DNA of 64,000 bases, from NCBI GenBank assembly GCA_028456385.1, contig JALNQF010000009.1, positions 310,001-374,000 of the forward strand, written 5' to 3'. Source of the stretch: Ophiosphaerella korrae (lineage: Eukaryota; Ascomycota; Dothideomycetes; Pleosporales; Phaeosphaeriaceae). Of the stretch, positions 12,251-24,014 are shown one piece after another; the first letter of the stretch is position 1; every line of letters begins with the position of its first letter. Position numbers and translations under genes: made by a program. Below the pieces are notes generated by a model. That model was not told the DNA's origin. It saw only the letters and a program-made list of their open reading frames with translations, and made no database searches.

Positions 12251-12548
12251 ATTTTACTGGATGCTCTCAGGATCGATCGCGATATACTGGCTTTACTAGC
12301 GTCTGGTTGAAGGTGGCGGAAACACCTACATTCTTTTAGTTTATGCGATAAATAGTCTTGCGCTTGAATAGCTTGATATTGAATTTAGGTACCTTGTTCT
12401 AAAGAGTATGTGCGAAGCCGAAGGCCAAGCAGCATCATTGGCCCTTAAAAGTCGCCATAGCGTCACGCAATCGTGACCATCCAGTGAAGCTTTCAAAAGC
12501 GCAACCAGCATACGCTTGTAAATTCTTCAAGAGAAGAGCAATGGGAAG

Positions 12549-13766
12549 CTACTTGCCGTCGTTCTCTTCCCGTAGCCATGCCTCCCACCAACCAAGCCCT
12601 CCTTGCGAATCGAAGCTTGGGTCCTCACCAAGCACCTTCATTCGATTTTGTCGGTACCATTCACCGTACTTGCTTCCTGTCTCAAACCCCCAATGATACA
12701 GGACGTTGTCATAGAACTTTATCGGATTTTGCCCGAGCTTCTTCGCTATTGCGGTGCATTCGCAAGACATTGGTGCAACGGTGGGAAAGCGAACTCGGCG
12801 ATGCTGTAGCCATGCGAGGTAAGACCGCGCTGCTTGCTGATTGGCAAAATGAGAGGGAGTGACAGCCATAGATTCGTTTGGCCCGAGTTTTGCTTGTTTT
12901 GGTGGGCTTCGTTTTGGTCGGGTTTCTTCCTCTTCTCCTTTGTCATCGGCGTGTGGTACGCAGCTGGTCGAAAAGGCATCAGCTGATTTATTGTTATACT
13001 GTCCAATCATGCTAAGATCTTGGGAGTGGCATCGCTTAGCCAGGTTGTTTGCTTCCACCTGACCGGAAAGAGGACATCCATCGTCATTTTCCATCTGGAT
13101 TTCAGAATTGCTTCGAGTTGTCTGCTTGATATCATGGTTCTCCAGGCTGTGGATAGGCGCATGTTGCGGGTCATCCCACTCACCCTCCACCTCTATTTCC
13201 TCAAAGTCACTCTCTTCCGTATTCTCTTCCTTTGCACTTGAATGCTCACAAATTGGTAAATGTTTCTCTGGAATATTTTCAAAATTCTCATTATATCTCC
13301 GTGCCCACATATTATGCACACCTGCTGCTTTATGGTGCTGCTGAAAGAATTCTATCAGCTCCTGATAATATGTATTTCGGACAGCGGGATCTTTGGCAGA
13401 GCAAAAGTTGATTATAATCCGTCTGTATTCTTCATAACCATGTGGCGGGAGATCGTTAGCAATGAGCCTTGCTTCGAAAACACTCCCGACTGCATCAAGG
13501 GCCAAATTGTCTAGGATTACATTTACCTCGCTCGGATTGTTAGTGCGACCTTGAGATGCGGGACTCGTAGTCGATATTGGGGAAAATGTTGAATTTTCTA
13601 TCTGGGCTCCATCGGCCTTTGGTACGATTTCAGTCTCTGCTTCCTGTGCTGCTTTAGCTAGATTATATCTCGAGTGCAACGCACTTACCTTGTCGGAATC
13701 TCCGAGATTTCCATCTTCTATTGGAATTATTGATTTGCTGTTTCCTCTCGATCGTAAACGCGTCAT
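12549..13766 (-). CDS. hypothetical protein, 405 residues
   Basis: Single exon from the ATG at 13766. Hydrophilic, acidic in the middle (EESDFEEIEVEGEWDDPQ, about 185-205), with a basic patch (TRPKRSPPKQAKLG, about 285-300). Residues 85-165 look folded (VFEARLIANDLPPHGYEEYR, then FCSAKDPAVRNTYYQELIEFF). The C-terminal ~90 residues are Trp/Tyr-rich: SYLAWLQHRRVRFPTVAP, then FYDNVLYHWGFETGSKYGEWY and GGLGWWEAWL. I recognise no domain; the charge pattern fits a nuclear protein. It shares this style with the unknown genes at 9974 and 38178 but shows no visible sequence similarity to them. Confidence 0.7.
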   Translation of the reverse strand: MTRLRSRGNSKSIIPIEDGNLGDSDKVSALHSRYNLAKAAQEAETEIVPKADGAQIENSTFSPISTTSPASQGRTNNPSEVNVILDNLALDAVGSVFEARLIANDLPPHGYEEYRRIIINFCSAKDPAVRNTYYQELIEFFQQHHKAAGVHNMWARRYNENFENIPEKHLPICEHSSAKEENTEESDFEEIEVEGEWDDPQHAPIHSLENHDIKQTTRSNSEIQMENDDGCPLSGQVEANNLAKRCHSQDLSMIGQYNNKSADAFSTSCVPHADDKGEEEETRPKRSPPKQAKLGPNESMAVTPSHFANQQAARSYLAWLQHRRVRFPTVAPMSCECTAIAKKLGQNPIKFYDNVLYHWGFETGSKYGEWYRQNRMKVLGEDPSFDSQGGLGWWEAWLREENDGK

Positions 13767-16419
13767 GATGTGTTGAAGGCGCTAAAATACTTAGGTATGA
13801 TGCCTAGGTAAAGTGCACGTTTGAGAATTAGTACGAGCTGAGACAACGGAAGAATTTCTTTCGTTTGTACTATATTCAACTTGATGAGTATTTAGGCAGA
13901 AATGACGTAAGCATTTAACGCGTCGGCACGTGTTATTACTTACTAGGTATCATTCACTCACCACACGGCCTAAAGTTTTCATGCGACTTCAAGCCCTGCC
14001 CCACATACTAATGTTGCCTAATTTCCTATCGTTATCATCGCCTATCCTCATTTGGTGCATCAGAGTCTCTCTCAGATGTTTCAACCGGTTTCCCTGAACG
14101 AATCTCATCCACTAACTTGTTCAATTTTCCAAACATAGTCAATTTCTTTTCCCAACATGTGGTGCTGAGCGATGTAACTGCCCTACCAATATTCTTACCT
14201 CCTGTGAATATGGAGACCCCTTTGGGTCAGAGGATTGACAATCGTCAAGCTAGTAAGGGTACGCAAGCCAGGCTGTATGAATAGATCTTATCCATGATAT
14301 AAACTCGCAGGTTTTGATATTTCTAATTGCAGCAAATGCATAGTAAACGCTTTACCTCTCTGTGAAGCCCAGAGCAGGGATTAAATGCGGCTCTTTGATC
14401 CCTTTGTAATGTCAGTCATGACTTGACTGATATCACTACTTGCACTGTAGCGCGTCATCTTTACAGACAGGTAGTGAAGAGCCTTGGAGTCTTGGATGCG
14501 GTTTGTCTATTCTTCGCCGAATTCACTTGAAACTTCTGGTGACTCGTTTCAGTCATACATAGGTCTGCATCCCCAAGTTGTATGATAGCCTTGACTATCT
14601 TGGTATACTCTCTTCCAGATTCTTTGTCGAAAGTGGTTTGATCGTGGCTATAAGCTCGTCTGGTCTATGTAGAGTAGCTGTTGAGAAACCTGCGGGAGAA
14701 TGTATCAGCACACAAAACTGTTGCGCCTTGGCCCATTGAAGCATCAGAAATGCCGAAGATGCAATAATATTAGTGTAACAGATAGGTCTTTGCATCTAAT
14801 ACTGATATGTTGGCGGTGTCGGAATTCAATGAAACTTTGGGGATTTGGTTTAGCTGCCAAGGATTGTTGACCTGGGCTATTGCTCATCAAGGAAGAGAGC
14901 AGTTTCTCTAGAATCTAGATATCGGAAGTTCCAGTGCTAATATATACTGATTTACGATTTGATATAGATCTTCGTCAACGATTGCTGTGTAACAAACCAC
15001 CAAGCGTCTGCTAGGTCAGTCGACACTGAAAATTTTCGTAAGCATAATTTCCGGGAATTCGACCACCCTCCATGCTTGTAGGCCCGAACTTCTAGCAGCT
15101 GATACGTGATGCGCCGTAAGCATTGCGCTGGTCGGAACCACCAGGGCTTGGCCTAACCAACGAGCCTGTCTGTCTCATCTACATCTTTCACTTGATTAAT
15201 CATTACCATTGTAACGCGTTTTAGTACCTACCCTTGCAGTTCCAGTTCTTGATACGTGCAGTCTGTTGCTTCAAGAGCGTACTTTTTTGTTTCTTCGTTC
15301 ATTTCCTGTCATTTCCAGAGTGTTTAGACACCAAGCTATATCATCTCGTTCAATTCTAAATATATCTAGCTGATGATGCGTATATCCGCTTACGGTATCC
15401 CGCCTTTGGAGAAAGTCCGAGTCGCCAGCATTAACAAAAGGATGTTCCACTTATATGGGTAACTACAATATGCATGTCTAATATCTGGGCCGATCGATGA
15501 AGGATAGAATACAAGCGTTGGATATTTGCAGTGCATACTAGAACGAGATACACGTATATATCTTATACCACAAATATAGGCACATTTGAATTCAACTCAA
15601 CGCCTAGGAAATCCTACTTATTGAGGCTTACAAAGGATTGCACGTTTCAAAATGAGCGCCAACACTAATCAGCTACGATCACAAGTGTAAGAAATCTTCA
15701 AGTGCATTGAATAGACCAGTGAGATGCGGGGTTGACACACTTACATGACCCTAATGAATTAGACCCCGAAAGATCATCCACAGGGCTGGCTATTGACAAC
15801 CCTTGTCCTCCTTTCACTCTTTCTCAGGAACAATGCAACTTTACCCAGGACACCACCCCCGGATTTTACGTAGCCTCTGCATGGAAAACTGCTGCGAAGA
15901 AAATGGACTGTTTTATCAAGTTTGCAGTGGCTCGTGAAAACTGGATGAAAAAAAGAAGAGGTGAAGGATGTAGATGTTGCGAAGGTTGAAGCGATTGCGT
16001 TCGTGAACAAAAGGAAAAGGGACTAGAATGATGAGCAGACAGTTTTGATATTCCACCCACCTTGTTCTACAAAGAATGCGCGCGAGTTCTGCAATGGCAT
16101 GGTTTGGTGAGTAATTGGACAATAGTTATACCTAAGGGCTAAGGCACACGGTACCTGGACGAATCGTTGTATATGGGATATCCTTTTGGGAATAGAGGCT
16201 AGATAGAAATGGCGTGTGGACATTCAAAAATCAACACAGATTGCTCTTCATCTTCAAATACGCCGATTAAATCTTCATATATCTTAAATGGATACTGAAA
16301 GCTACAAAAAAAAAGCGTAATGGCATGAACTTTTTTATCTGATTTTATGCTTTGAGCCTCATGTAGCAAGCACCCCTACTTCTGTCCGCTCAATACCTTG
16401 CCCCACACTACGATACGTT
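13767..16419. other. gene-poor intergenic region
   Basis: About 2.65 kb with many stops in all frames; the largest frames (15732-15989 plus and several overlapping minus frames near 15774-16223) are mutually antisense and have no domain or splice support. An ATCWGATAA-type GATA motif (TTATCTGAT on plus) sits near 16335-16343 but has no obvious target. A run of A (about 10) occurs near 16306-16315. Nothing else recognised. Confidence 0.55.
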
Positions 16420-17762
16420 TTATAATTTACTTTCCTTCGTTTCTCCAAGCAGTACCCTCTCCCTCCAACGCCTCGGCCCAAACTCCCGTCCCCCAGCAGT
16501 CACCAATTCTCCTTCATCTTTCCACTTCCACTTCTCATCCTTTCCACCTCCACACTCTTCCTCCTTCGACACCTCGCTCACATACTTTCCCGCCACAGGT
16601 AGAAATTTGTACCCATGAAAACTTCCTCCAGTAGCCACCACAAGATTTGCGAGCGCGGGATGCGGATGTCGACATAATAGCCAATCCTCTGTTGGCGTCA
16701 CAGCATCGAAACATATGCGCCATCTAGCCGGCGCATTCGAAGACGTGAAATGTGGCAACGCATTGGCGATTATCTTTGATGACTTCCGCTTGAGCGCTTC
16801 AGGGACGGCAGATTGGTGAGTTGGCGGTGGGGTAGAAATGGTATGCCCGGATGAAGTGGTGGTCCTAAACACGGCTTCTGTTCTCAAGTCATTGATTTTT
16901 ACCGTACGATTTGGTTGCGATGGCGGTATAACGTTAATTTGATCTGCAATCACAACGACAGGCATCTTCGAATCGATCATTAACTGTGTTTCCTCGGCGC
17001 TTAAAGTATAGTAATCAGATATTCTTCCGACTGCTGTGATTTGCCGTTCGATACGATCCTTCGATGCAATGCTGAGGTCATCTTCGATTGGGGATAAGAG
17101 AGCGCTACTCCATGCACCTGCGGCCAGGACGACTTTCTCGGCGTAAAAGCTCTGTCCGTCACTAGTTCTTACACTCGTGATACAGGATTTAGCATCATAG
17201 AGTATGAGTTCTGTGACTTCGCCTGTGACCCTTCTCACGCCGTTGTTCGTCGCAACTTTCAGGAAACTCATCGTCGCCTTCTCTGCATCGCACCACCCAG
17301 CTTCCGGATTGAAATATGCCTTGCCTAACTCTTCTTTATTCAGTCCTTTAAGCACATTGTATTTGCCAAACTCTTCCATGCTCACATCTCTCGTGTAATC
17401 GCCACCTCTTTCTACAAAGGTCTGCCGCACCGCATCACTAAATGCATTGTCACGCTTGTCGACAACTACCCACCCAGTCTTGTGAAAATGGCCCTGTACA
17501 GCAATACTCCAGAACTAAGGATGTATGGCTTCGTTGGCGAGATCACAGTACATGGAACTCACATAATCTGTACGGACGATCCGATTTGTGTCAATTGCAG
17601 CGGCTTGTTTTCCTTCTAGGGGCGCCATAGGTGCCCAGCTATCTATTATAGTTACACGCGATGGGTCGCTGTACGAATGAGAGAGAGATGGAAAGCTGTT
17701 GAAGTTCCAAACGTTCCTGCGCCGATGATAAGTATTGTTGGTTCGTGTTTGGGGTTGGCCAT
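16420..17762 (-). pseudogene. FAD-dependent amine/amino-acid oxidase (DAO family, fructosyl-amine or sarcosine oxidase type), broken N-terminus
   Basis: From the ATG at 17762 the minus strand begins PTILIIGAGTFGTSTAFHL, the Rossmann GxGxxG dinucleotide-binding motif of DAO-family flavoenzymes. The frame breaks at a short CTCTCTCTC repeat (GA repeat on plus, about 17679-17688); homology-like sequence then continues in another frame (DPSRVTIID, IDTNRIVRTDYVSSMYCDLA). That frame meets a TAG at 17515-17517 and then runs open to 16420 (FHKTGWVVVD, VVLAAGAWSS, ICFDAVTPTEDWL, VVATGGSFHGYKFLPVAGKYV). The C-terminal motifs that contact flavin and substrate in this family are therefore preserved, while the N-terminal FAD site is cut off by one frameshift and one stop. 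No intron I can draw repairs both lesions. The gene would oxidise a secondary amine or glycated amino acid if intact. Sequencing error at the dinucleotide repeat is an alternative for the frameshift only. Confidence 0.75.
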
Positions 17763-17957
17763 GATGTGTGTCAGAAAGTAAAGAGGATCGAAAAGTTATG
17801 TGATATAAACCGTATATCGCTATTGTATTGGACGTTGGAGTTGTTTATATTTATTAGAACCGGAGCGGTTCCGCACCAGCTTCTAGTCCTCAAAGGTCCA
17901 GTGAAGATTTTCTAGATGTCCCTGCAAACCTTCGCTAGCACGTATATCGCCTTGGCT

Positions 17958-18554
17958 TCACTCGTATTCTATGGATGAATCCATGATCGAGTAAAGCATG
18001 GAGCAATCGCAAGGCAAGCTGTCGGCATCTGTCTTTGTCTTACCAATCTCGGTCTCCGACCACGCCATGGCAGACGTGTAATCCTTCTCCCTATCACTGA
18101 GTATATCGTCGCTATTGAGTGCTCTCTCCCAATACACCTTTTCAGAGGTTTTCACGCAGCTGGAAAGTGTGCATCGAACTGGAAACCTTTTGCTGCTGAG
18201 AGACTTGATTTTGATCCAGCCAAGCGTCAAAACCCAGTTGATCCACTTCATCTGGCACGGACGTTCGTCATCCTTGTGTGTATCTTTGTGCAAAGCCCAT
18301 GGGCACACGGCGTCTGAATGCTTGTGGCTAACGAAATTCATGTCAAGCGCCTTGAGGTATGGGAAAAACGTTTTCCTCATGAAATTGATGCCGATATCGC
18401 CGTGGAAGGACGACGGATTGTCGTAGAACGGGAAGCTGTGAGTCACCTTGATGTCAAAGAACTCAAAGTATGATGCAGCAGACATACAGAGTTGCACCTT
18501 TTGAAGGAAGAGGTCATATACGCAATAAGATGGCAGACCGAACCTCGTATGCAT
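17958..18554 (-). CDS. hypothetical protein, 198 residues
   Basis: Open from an ATG at 18554 to a stop at 17958. The reading frame has protein-like composition (aromatic-rich blocks FFPYLKALDMNF and KWINWVLTLGWIKIKSL, six to eight Cys), no signal peptide and no strong membrane segment. The N-terminal part could be the end of a longer gene with upstream exons that I cannot see. I recognise no family. It lies between the broken flavoenzyme and the Mtr-type permease, and could be a remnant of a larger gene. Confidence 0.4.
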   Translation of the reverse strand: MHTRFGLPSYCVYDLFLQKVQLCMSAASYFEFFDIKVTHSFPFYDNPSSFHGDIGINFMRKTFFPYLKALDMNFVSHKHSDAVCPWALHKDTHKDDERPCQMKWINWVLTLGWIKIKSLSSKRFPVRCTLSSCVKTSEKVYWERALNSDDILSDREKDYTSAMAWSETEIGKTKTDADSLPCDCSMLYSIMDSSIEYE

Positions 18555-18791
18555 TCACTTCACTCGACTGTCCAGTCGAGTAACTTCACATGAGCTGTAA
18601 GGATTAGTCATCTGTAAGCACACATGGGAGATGAAGCCGCGATTAAAATCTGTCATTCGTGCCTGAAACGACCAATCGGTACTCAGTTACCGCTATCACT
18701 GAGCCCAGGATATGCTTGAAGAGACACTGCCGCGCTAATGATAATACAAAACTCCTTGTGATGCTTCGTCTCGTGTTGCTCTTGCGCCTTA

Positions 18792-20207
18792 CTAAGCATA
18801 TGACTTCGCTGAGCAGGTGAATGCTCCTCTAACACTGCCCTTGTTATACTGTGCAATGATATCCTCAACTGACGCGTAGGTGCCGCAGCCCAGGACTGCA
18901 ATGCCAATCAATAATACAATTGCATTAAGAACGGATAGAGAGATGTTTTTCAGCCCAGAATTCCACTTGCCCGTCTTGACAAGCTGGAACCAGAATAACG
19001 ATGGGAAGTAAAAAGTGAAACCGGAGATGAACAGTGACGAGATCAGACCAAGAAGAGCGTTGAAGAAAGGGATCGCTTCGGCGATGATCCAGCCAATGAC
19101 AGTGATGCTGGTAATCAAGCCGGCCCAGACAGCCCAACCGCGCACACCCTGTACATAGCGGATGGGTGAATTTGCTGCAAATGTGCGGTCTAGGATGTAG
19201 CGGCCAACAACAGTGCCGTTGATGCTACCGGAAATAAAGATGACAGGGAGTGCAACACCAAATGCGATGCGTGAGATATTATTCCCGGCTGACAATAGAG
19301 CCGGGGATTTGACGCCCTGGCCAACGAAAGCGTAGATGAGTGCACCGGTCATGGTGTAGATGAAGATTTCAATGAGACCGAGCGCCCAGATGGACTTTAC
19401 ATAGTCCTTGGGAGTGTGCATTTCCGACATGAAGGAGAACTGGCAGACGGCAAATGAGTAGGCGAAGATGATGTTGGTGGTTGCCAGGAATGCCTCGTAG
19501 AAGGTTGTCTCCGCAGGCGGCCAGGCGGACCAGTTCACAGCACCGAGGCCGCCGGGGGCCTTGTGCGCCTCAACGCCTGTTGCGATGATGGTGATGAGGA
19601 TGGCTACGATGATGCTGACAAAGTCGATATATCCTAGGATGGCAAACTCGGCGAAGCTCGGCGGCAGAGCAAGGACCAGCAGGATGATGAGGGAGATGAC
19701 ACCCCACACAAGGGCGCATACTGCATAGTTGTCAACAATGTTGATCCAGGCGATTGTTCCGGTGAGGGCATGCGAGCCGACCAGGAGGATCAGGAACAGG
19801 GCAAACATGACGCCGGTCAGTTCTTTGCCGAAACGACCCCAGATGAGCTCGACTGCATCCGAGTAGTGGGACACGGTGGGATGTCGCATCTTAACCTGTC
19901 CGACGACGTAGGAAGTGTAGATTGCGATAAGGCCAAGGCCAACGCACAAGAGGACACCCGCGACCATGCCGAGCTTTGCAAATGCGCTGGGGATACTGAG
20001 CGATCCCAGTGCAATGGCTTCAACAATCAAGCAAACCGTGAGGCGTTTCCAGCCGAGTTGCTTGAACTTTTCCTGGCCTTCTTGCACCGTGGTTGTCTTG
20101 TCTACCTGGGCGAGTTCGGGGTCGCTCTTCTTGCCCTCGGACATTGTTTCTGCCATGGCATAATGGGGTGGAGGAGCGTAAACATTGTTTTGGGTAGGCT
20201 GCGACAT
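18792..20207 (-). CDS. neutral amino-acid permease, AAAP family (Mtr-like)
   Basis: Single exon, 471 residues, the usual length for Neurospora Mtr-type permeases. A polar cytosolic N-terminus (~50 residues, with DPELAQVDKTTTVQ) precedes the Aa_trans domain, which opens with QLGWKRLTVCLIVEAIALGS and LSIPSAFAKLGMVAG. About eleven hydrophobic segments follow, including SYVVGQVKMRHPTVSHYSDA, a loop LGAVNWSAWPPAETTFYEAF and FAYSFAVCQFSFMSEMHTPK, the last typical of this branch. The protein should import neutral and aromatic amino acids across the plasma membrane by proton symport. No lesions. Transcribed away from the unknown gene at 21210 across a 1-kb shared upstream region. Confidence 0.9.
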   Translation of the reverse strand: MSQPTQNNVYAPPPHYAMAETMSEGKKSDPELAQVDKTTTVQEGQEKFKQLGWKRLTVCLIVEAIALGSLSIPSAFAKLGMVAGVLLCVGLGLIAIYTSYVVGQVKMRHPTVSHYSDAVELIWGRFGKELTGVMFALFLILLVGSHALTGTIAWINIVDNYAVCALVWGVISLIILLVLALPPSFAEFAILGYIDFVSIIVAILITIIATGVEAHKAPGGLGAVNWSAWPPAETTFYEAFLATTNIIFAYSFAVCQFSFMSEMHTPKDYVKSIWALGLIEIFIYTMTGALIYAFVGQGVKSPALLSAGNNISRIAFGVALPVIFISGSINGTVVGRYILDRTFAANSPIRYVQGVRGWAVWAGLITSITVIGWIIAEAIPFFNALLGLISSLFISGFTFYFPSLFWFQLVKTGKWNSGLKNISLSVLNAIVLLIGIAVLGCGTYASVEDIIAQYNKGSVRGAFTCSAKSYA

Positions 20208-21209
20208 GGCGGAGTGGAAGGTGACAACAGGACGCCTATGGGGAAGGGAAAGAGCAAACGGATGATGGTGATTCCGAGGGCAAAGCAGGGTTTTGAATGG
20301 CTTTCAGTTGGGGCGCAGGCCGCTTAACCAAGGTAGCTAGGGATTGTGAAAGTGAACTCAGAGTGCCGGTCGGTGATCAACCATGGGCAAGCAGTATGAG
20401 AGGAAAAAATCTAATCACGGAGCCGACGGAAGTGCTGGACTGCTTCCATGGTTGGCCTTTTGAAGGAACCCGTATCTCCTCCACATTCGCGTGAATAATG
20501 GAATGGGGCAACCTGGACCCCAGAGATTGCGCAGGGCAGACGACCGATGCTGGCCGATGAATGCCCCATGTCGCGGAGTGACTGTGGGTGGTGTGGGTGG
20601 TGTGGGTGGTGGATGACGAGGTCCACATGGCGTGCAAAACTTGAAGCTGTTACGTCAAGCCGGGGGCCGTGCCTGGTAGACTAGCATGGCCTCATCCTCG
20701 CCCGCACATGAGAAAGGTGGATCGACGTCAAGCAAAATTACGGTCGGATTGGACCGAGTAACGTCGGAGGGAAAACAAGCAGGCGCCAAGCCGCCCAAGC
20801 CGCGCCATTCCCGCCTTGGCAAAGTATCTTGATTCTTCCTTGCATCTTGCATCAGCACAGCCAGAAGACAGAGAGACCTGTTCGAGTATTGGCCAGCATG
20901 CGAATTCTATAAACAATTCAGAGTGTTGTTGGAGTTTGGCTCGCCGCTCTTATAAGTCATGTTGCCGTACAAACACAATTGATGAGCGAGCCGAGTTTCT
21001 TGAATCATCGTGGGCAGTTGCTTTGTGCAGGCGTGGTCGTAGAGCGAGTGAAACATGGCCAAAATGCTTGCTGTGGGTTGCTCTGCCGACAGCACCAGAC
21101 CCAAAGCAGAAAAGTATGTCACGTGAGCACGCGACAGCACTTCACGCTTCATGCTTCGCGCTGCAGCCATTATACCCTATCCCCGAGCGGCGCTCCCATT
21201 CCCCAGCTC
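20208..21209. promoter_or_regulatory. divergent promoter region between permease and unknown gene
   Basis: About 1 kb between two divergent starts (20207 minus, 21210 plus). It contains a GGTGTGGGT tandem repeat (about 20584-20612). Open frames running through it on both strands are extensions of the flanking genes or antisense shadows. No specific operator is evident. Confidence 0.4.
20584..20612. repeat. 9-bp tandem repeat GGTGTGGGT (about 3 copies)
   Basis: Directly visible as three near-identical units of GTGTGGGTG within the permease upstream region. Probably a neutral minisatellite. Confidence 0.7.
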
Positions 21210-22965
21210 ATGTCGGCTGCGCTCGAGGCAATCGGCGCCCGCCCACGTACCGCCCAGCGACGGCCAACCCAACAGGCGTCGTACGAGCTCTGCAACCACG
21301 CCAAGGCATATCTCGAGGGCGGCCAATACACCAGCGGCTACTCCTTCCTCTACAACCTTCTCGCTGCCGGCGCCTCCGTTTCCACCCCCGCCCAGCCTTA
21401 TGTTGGCTTCATTGCCCCGCCTGCCTACATTGCCCTCGCCGCCTCGCTCGCCGTGGCCCCGAGACACACCACCCACACCCGCTCTGCACATGTCCGCGCT
21501 GGCCCCGACGCTGCGCTGCGCTATCTGCAGTGCATCCACCTCACCGTCGATGGGCCCGCTTACCCCACACTGCGAAAAGCCCTGTCGTTTCCAGAACACA
21601 CTCGACGGCGCCCTCACACCCACCGCAGTGCTGCGTCCAGCCTTTCGCCCGAACCTGGTGGCGACATCGAACACATAACCGGAGACGATGCCAATGCCGA
21701 CAGCCTTTGGGCCTTGGCCGACGACTTCTGGCACGTGGTAGGATGGGCCTTCAACTGCTCCGTATCGCACAAAAAGCGATGGCATCGCTGGAAGCCCTGG
21801 CTTGCCATTATGCTTGATTTCCTCGAGGCGGATTGGGCTTTTTGTGTCAAGCGAGCGAGAGCCGACCAAGCAAAACGGGATGCAGTAATGCAAGAGAGCT
21901 TGATATGGCATTACATTGTTGGCAATGCCGCATCGGCAAACCGTGGAGCGAGGCGCAGGATCGTCAAAGCCATATTTGCAACTGCTACCGAGGAATCCTT
22001 GAAAGCATACCACGAGATATGGCGCGATGAATTAACGGGACCAACGCGCAAGGGGAAATTTGGCCATGGAGCCGATCAAGTTGATCTTGAGACTGGTGAA
22101 CTCACCAACCGCGACCATGATGACCAGGGCATGCAAGATGACTCTGCCGAATTGAGCGACGAGGGACTCACAAATACGGCCGAAGCTGATGGAAACATGC
22201 CAAATACACATCACGCTATAGAGATCCTGGGCGGCATGCATGCTATTGAACTTCGACAGCGCCTCGTTGCTCTTGTACGTTATTGTTCTTGTGACATGCA
22301 CTATCGACTGACTTCAGAAGCTTGCACAGGTAGCCCAAGATCTACCCAACGAATTTACCACCTTGAGTGACCTTTTCGACAACATCCTTGAGGACTTTAT
22401 CAATTTGCCCACAGTGACTTTCAGCGTCCTGATATCGACGTCAAAGATGACGGCACGTCATCGGCTAGCCTCCTGTGCTAATCTTTTACTTCCGCTGGTG
22501 AGCGGCACCGTGCCGGACTACTTGCGCTGTGAGCCTACGCAGCAGCACTTCGAGTCAGCCTTGCTCCCGTTCAAGGGCACAGCGCGGAGCTATGCCGCCA
22601 ACGCCAAGATCTCGCTGCTTCTGGAGCAAATGATCGTGTATATGCTAGACCAAGATCTACTAAAGCCAACAGAGCGGCTCAAAAACGCCATAGAAGCCGG
22701 TATTCGAGCACGACATAGTGTCTACGGTGGCGCCAAGCGAAGAAAGGAAAGCTACGACGAAGAAAGCCAGGCCAAAGCATTGATGGAGGCTTGCTCAAGA
22801 AGGCTGCTCGGCCTGCTTGAGCTGTTGATACTGAAGGCAGGCACGGCGGTACAGCTACAGACGGAAGAAAACGGAAGGTCAACGTTTGCTTCTTTTACAT
22901 CAGGCTCTTCGCTCTCTCCACCGCCTGATACTGTTGATGAGGATAAGAACATAACAAATGGGTAA
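21210..22965 (+). CDS. hypothetical protein, two exons
   Basis: Exon 1 21210-22274, intron 22275-22329 (GTACGT...TTGCACAG, 55 nt), exon 2 22330-22965; joining is in frame (RLVAL then VAQDLPNEF) and gives about 566 residues. The start is the ATG at 21210 (MSAALEAIGARPR); the open frame extends upstream but into promoter sequence. No signal peptide. Exon 1 carries a Trp-rich block (LWALADDFWHVVGWAF then KKRWHRWKPWLAIMLDFLEADW, about 170-215), an acidic linker (about 285-330) and a helical C-terminal half rich in Leu (ISLLLEQMIVYMLDQDLL, RRLLGLLELLILKAG). It looks like an all-helical, intracellular scaffold-type protein. I do not recognise a family. Confidence 0.75.
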
Positions 22966-24014
22966 TGTAGGATATAAGTCGATATTCCCTCTACGATAGA
23001 TGACGCAATAGGAGAGCAGGGAGTAGTGTGCCAGAACAGCGTTTCACACAGAACATTTACGGAATCTGGAGATAGCTAGCACGGGTTTAATTGTAATCTA
23101 ATTGGCTCATTTCGCTTCCGTGCCGAAACAATTTCGGTGCAACGTCGGAGGTGTAACGAACTCTAGGGCTAAACATCGACAGGACAGGTCACAGAACCGA
23201 GGCAGCTTTCGGTCGGACCGTCAAAGATCGACTACTGCGCATGGAGTTGGTACCATGATTGCTGACTGCAGGATGATAAATCTAAGCCCCCCTAACGACT
23301 CTAGCGCCGCCCGGTTAGCCTCATCACATGGGCTCCCTAGATCCAAACTGATACCCCAACTTTCCCCGCATCGTGCTAGGCAACCTGTGGCGCCCCACGG
23401 CAGTTACACAATTGACGGCCGCGTTCGTCAGCCATATCCTTTCCAAACATTAGCTTAACACAGGTGCTCTTCGAGTGGTTTTCTTTCGGACTTGTTGGAA
23501 GCGGTTGTTGGCCACGGCACATCCCTGGTCCCCTTATCGGCGCACAATAATGCACCCTGGTCAGTCATCCAGGCATCCTATTGCTCAATATGGGTGGCAC
23601 GGAATCGTTAACCGCCATACTAACATGAGAGTGGATGGTTGATTGTGTCGTTTTCTGTCATCATGCTTCGGCTGCATTAGCCACCGATGAGTGTTTTTTA
23701 TGCAGCATGGTCGACCCGGCTGCTGGGATGGTGCGGTTTCAATAAAGAAAGGGCTGAACCTTGCGGAACCGTGTCCGACCTCTGCCTCGCTTTTATAAGT
23801 CAAGGCCGTTCTACACCTCCCAGATCCAATTGCCGAGAAGGACAGTGCAATGGGGCTATCACACCGACATTTGGAAACAGTGTCTGATACATCTGACGAA
23901 TAGTAGAGGGCCGGAGCACAGATCCGATTGACGGCTTTGTATAGAAATATAAGCACTCCCCACACGTTCGACTGTTCACGGCCGCATGATACAACTCCTG
24001 CAACGTTGGTCATC
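22966..24014. other. intergenic region upstream of the MFS transporter
   Basis: About 1 kb. Frames at 23102-23458 (plus) and 23585-24049 (minus) are low-complexity or composition-random and have no domain. It presumably holds the MFS promoter; no TATA box or operator is convincing. Confidence 0.5.
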
